DNA from: JAZQLP01 sp045629205
GTDB lineage: Bacteria > Bacillota > Clostridia > Oscillospirales > UBA644
DNA: 35,123 nt
Direction of reading: 5' to 3'
Assembly (NCBI GenBank): GCA_045629205.1
Contig: JAZQQT010000137.1
Coordinates: forward strand, 1-35,123
Below, piece after piece: positions 32,765-35,123 of the stretch; within the stretch, counting starts at the first letter, position 1; each line of letters starts with the position of its first letter. The notes under the pieces were generated by a model. It searched no databases, was not told the DNA's origin, and saw only the letters and a list, made by a program, of their open reading frames with translations. The position numbers and the translations under genes are program-made.

Positions 32765-32785
32765 TATACTTACCTGTAAAGGTAA
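32765..32785 (+). promoter_or_regulatory. -10 box and 16-bp dyad before the HTH-cupin gene
   Basis: TATACT (32765-32770) is a good -10 hexamer, though the -35 region (near 32742) is weak. Right behind it TTACCT-GTAA-AGGTAA (32770-32785) is a perfect inverted repeat at the expected transcription start, suited to repression. The gene product downstream has an HTH and may bind it, which is an inference. Confidence 0.5.
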
Positions 32786-32799
32786 AGAGGTATATGATT

Positions 32800-33372
32800 A
32801 TGGATTTAAGTTCACAGGTTAAACAAATTGCCGAACGTGTAAAAGGACTGCGTCAGATACTCGACGCCACGCCCGAGGAAATGGCAAAGGTCTGCGACAC
32901 AACGTTAGACGATTATCTCGCTCACGAAAACGGCGAGTGCGATTTTTCGTTTACGTTTCTGTATAAATGCGCAAAGCATTTCGACGTAAGCATTACGGAG
33001 CTGATTACCGGAGACACTCCGAATCTGACTTTTTATACGCTGGTCCGCAACGGTGAGGGTCTCCCGATAGACAGAAGAAAAGGATTCAAATATCAGCACC
33101 TCGCTTCCCTTTTAAAAGATAAAATCGCCGAACCCTTTCTTGTTACGGCAAAATACGACGGCATTACCGAAGATAATGATATAACTCTTTCCACTCATAT
33201 CGGGCAGGAATTCGACTACATTCTTTCCGGAAAGCTCAAGGTTCGTCTTGAGGACCATATCGAAATCCTCGGCCCCGGCGACTGCGTTTACTACAACAGC
33301 GCGCACGGTCACGGGATGGTTGCGATCGAAGGCGACTGCAACTTCCTTGCAATAGTAATTGACGGCGAATAA
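32800..33372 (+). CDS. HTH-cupin transcriptional regulator
   Basis: This 190-residue protein combines an N-terminal XRE-like helix-turn-helix (about 15-70, with MAKVCDTTLDDYLAHENGE) and a C-terminal cupin barrel (about 110-188, with the QEFDYILSGKLKVRLE, GDCVYYNS and HGMVAIEGD strands). Such regulators sense a small metabolite in the cupin. ATG 32800 is preferred over 32794 because AGAGG (32786-32790) is nine bases from the first and only three from the second. Its gene ends 13 bases before the acyl-CoA synthetase start, so the two form an operon, and the ligand may be a substrate or product of that enzyme. Confidence 0.82.
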   Translation: MDLSSQVKQIAERVKGLRQILDATPEEMAKVCDTTLDDYLAHENGECDFSFTFLYKCAKHFDVSITELITGDTPNLTFYTLVRNGEGLPIDRRKGFKYQHLASLLKDKIAEPFLVTAKYDGITEDNDITLSTHIGQEFDYILSGKLKVRLEDHIEILGPGDCVYYNSAHGHGMVAIEGDCNFLAIVIDGE

Positions 33373-33385
33373 AGAAGGTCTCGAT

Positions 33386-35026
33386 ATGCTTTTATATAAA
33401 AATTTTGCAAACGAAACACTGTCACCGGATGGATCGCTGACAGATATCACATTCAATATCCCCCGGAATTTCAATTTCGGGTATGACTGTGTGGATGCGC
33501 TTGCCGGAAAAATCCCCGATAAGCGCGCAATGCTCTGGATAAGCGAAAACGGAGAGGAAAAATCCTTTACGTTTTCCGATATTTCACGCGAAAGTAACCG
33601 CGTCGCAAACTGTCTTCTCGCTCTCGGAATAAAAAAAGGCGACCGCGTCATGGTTGTTCTCAAAAGACACTATCAGTTCTGGTTCACGATAGTCGCTCTC
33701 CACAAAATCGGAGCCATCGTAATCCCCGCAACATTCATGCTCACGACTCACGATTACGAATACCGTTTTAAGGCAGCCGGCGTATCTGCGATAATAGCCA
33801 CCGACGAAAGCGGAGTTCCCGGTTTTGTTGAAGAAGCCGAAAAAACTTACGCAGATCCCCTTCTTAAGATCACCGTCCACAAAGACAGAAACGGTTGGGT
33901 AAATCTCGATAAGGTTTACGCGGATTATTCCGACGTCCTTCCGCGTATCGCCACAGACCGCGACGATATCATGCTTATGTATTTCACAAGCGGAACCTCC
34001 GGATATCCGAAGATCGCGGCTCACGACTACACCTATCCTCTCGGACATATCGTAACTGCGAGATACTGGCAGAACGTCGACCCCGACGGTCTCCATCTCA
34101 CTATTTCCGACACGGGATGGGGCAAAGCCGTATGGGGCAAGCTATACGGTCAATGGCTCTGCGAAGCCTGTATCTTCGTTTACGACTTCGAAAAATTCCA
34201 TGCAGACGATATTCTCACAAAAATCCAGAACTATAAGATAACCACCTTCTGCGCTCCGCCGACGATGTATCGTTTCTTTATTCAGGAAGACATATCCAAA
34301 TACGATCTCTCTTCACTTAAATATGCGACCATCGCGGGAGAAGCGTTAAACCCCGAGGTTTTCAATAAATTCAAGGAGGCCACCGGCATTTCGCTGATGG
34401 AAGGCTTCGGTCAGACCGAAACGACGGTGACGATCGCAAATCTCAAAGGCATGACGCCGAAACCCGGTTCGATGGGTAAACCTACACCGCAATATGACGT
34501 CGTTCTTATCGACGGAGACGGAAAACCGGCAAAAACCGGCGCGGTAGGCGAAATCTGTCTTCGCACCGACAAAGGCAAGCCGATAGGAATGTTCCGTGAG
34601 TATTATAATGACAAGACACATACCGACGAAGCATGGCACGACGGTCTTTACCATACCGGAGATATGGCATGGATGGACGAAGACGGATACTGCGTGTTCG
34701 TAGGAAGAACCGATGACCTTATCAAATCAAGCGGATACCGTATCGGGCCTTTCGAGATTGAAAGCTGCCTCATGGAACACCCCGCCGTTACCGAATGCGC
34801 CATCACCGCTGTCCCCGACCCCATAAGAGGTCAGGCGGTAAAAGCGACGATAAAGCTCTCAAAAGGCTACATCCCCTCACCCGAGCTCATAAAAGAGCTT
34901 CAGGATTACGTCAAGCATCATACAGCGCCTTATAAATATCCCCGCATCGTGGAATTCGTCGACGAATTGCCTAAAACCATTTCAGGCAAGATCCGCCGCG
35001 TTCAGATACGGGAAGAAGATAAATAA
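33386..35026 (+). CDS. AMP-forming acyl-CoA synthetase
   Basis: The 546-residue enzyme activates a carboxylic acid with ATP to an acyl-adenylate and then transfers it to coenzyme A. Motifs of the ANL superfamily are complete: TSGTSGYPK at 201-209 (phosphate loop), GEALNPEVF, the EGFGQTET adenine motif, YHTGDMAW, GRTDDLIKSSGYRI, and PKTISGKIRR with catalytic Lys535. The pattern, including GWGKAVWGKLYGQW, is nearest to medium-chain or acetate-like acyl-CoA synthetases; the acid cannot be deduced. ATG 33386 follows AGAAGG (33373-33378) by seven bases. A terminator follows directly. Confidence 0.9.
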   Translation: MLLYKNFANETLSPDGSLTDITFNIPRNFNFGYDCVDALAGKIPDKRAMLWISENGEEKSFTFSDISRESNRVANCLLALGIKKGDRVMVVLKRHYQFWFTIVALHKIGAIVIPATFMLTTHDYEYRFKAAGVSAIIATDESGVPGFVEEAEKTYADPLLKITVHKDRNGWVNLDKVYADYSDVLPRIATDRDDIMLMYFTSGTSGYPKIAAHDYTYPLGHIVTARYWQNVDPDGLHLTISDTGWGKAVWGKLYGQWLCEACIFVYDFEKFHADDILTKIQNYKITTFCAPPTMYRFFIQEDISKYDLSSLKYATIAGEALNPEVFNKFKEATGISLMEGFGQTETTVTIANLKGMTPKPGSMGKPTPQYDVVLIDGDGKPAKTGAVGEICLRTDKGKPIGMFREYYNDKTHTDEAWHDGLYHTGDMAWMDEDGYCVFVGRTDDLIKSSGYRIGPFEIESCLMEHPAVTECAITAVPDPIRGQAVKATIKLSKGYIPSPELIKELQDYVKHHTAPYKYPRIVEFVDELPKTISGKIRRVQIREEDK

Positions 35027-35041
35027 TCAGATATCATCATC

Positions 35042-35073
35042 GTCCGACACATTGATTGTGTCGGACTTTTGTT
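35042..35073 (+). terminator. intrinsic terminator after the acyl-CoA synthetase gene
   Basis: GTCCGACACA and TGTGTCGGAC form a perfect 10-bp stem with loop TTGAT, followed by TTTTGTTT. Confidence 0.9.
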
Positions 35074-35123
35074 TATCCGTTTATACATTTATACGTAAAT
35101 ATTCAAAAAGTAAATATTTATGA

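Noticed and set aside
1..35123. Insertion sequences, prophage or integrase-type mobile elements
   Set aside because: No transposase, recombinase, phage structural gene or tRNA-associated attachment repeat was recognised.

Overview
The window looks like a chromosomal segment of an anaerobic Clostridia-type Firmicute, probably an uncultured relative of the Oscillospirales or Christensenellales; the exact lineage is an inference. The support is Gram-positive style lipoproteins, GGAGG-type ribosome binding sites, sigma-A promoters with 16-17 bp spacers, an ECF-type vitamin transporter subunit behind a cobalamin riboswitch, a YerC/TrpR-like regulator, a DacF-type carboxypeptidase and a sigma/anti-sigma pair. 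No tRNA, rRNA, CRISPR array, transposase or phage gene was seen.

Left part (1-7000). A cluster of small hairpins separated by CATCAC spacers (38-237) abuts the stop codon of a minus-strand uridine phosphorylase gene, whose promoter carries a perfect 21-bp palindrome over the -10 box. Next comes an AT-rich patch: a promoter and leader, a frameshifted secreted-protein remnant, a small polytopic membrane protein, a 49-codon fragment and a lipoprotein gene. On the minus strand follow a cobalamin-riboswitch operon (DUF4430 lipoprotein plus ECF S component), a sigma/anti-sigma pair whose anti-sigma gene seems to have a frameshifted 3' end, and a small membrane protein.

Middle (7000-13160). A forward gene run under a consensus promoter holds a D-alanyl-D-alanine carboxypeptidase, a YerC-like regulator, a methyltransferase, an Hsp33-like chaperone and a 907-residue membrane-anchored protein with about five degenerate internal repeats.

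Central feature (13204-28412). Eleven tandem paralogous genes encode lipoproteins of 432-443 residues that resemble ABC-transporter sugar-binding proteins. No permease or ATPase gene accompanies them. Two gaps of about 190 bp with hairpins split them into blocks of 1, 4 and 6 genes (called G1 to G11 here), and a strong hairpin closes the array. The copies show nested duplication, mosaic joins and locally identical DNA, so the locus appears to be expanding and recombining.

Right part (28413-35123). A second AT-rich module starts with the same promoter and leader as the one at 1199-1280 and ends with a second copy of the lipoprotein gene found at 2264-3187, so related modules flank the array at a distance. 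In between are a small lipoprotein, a signal-peptide protein with zinc-ribbon-like cysteines and an Asp/Gln-rich octapeptide repeat, and a membrane protein. The window ends with an HTH-cupin regulator gene and an acyl-CoA synthetase gene with its own terminator.
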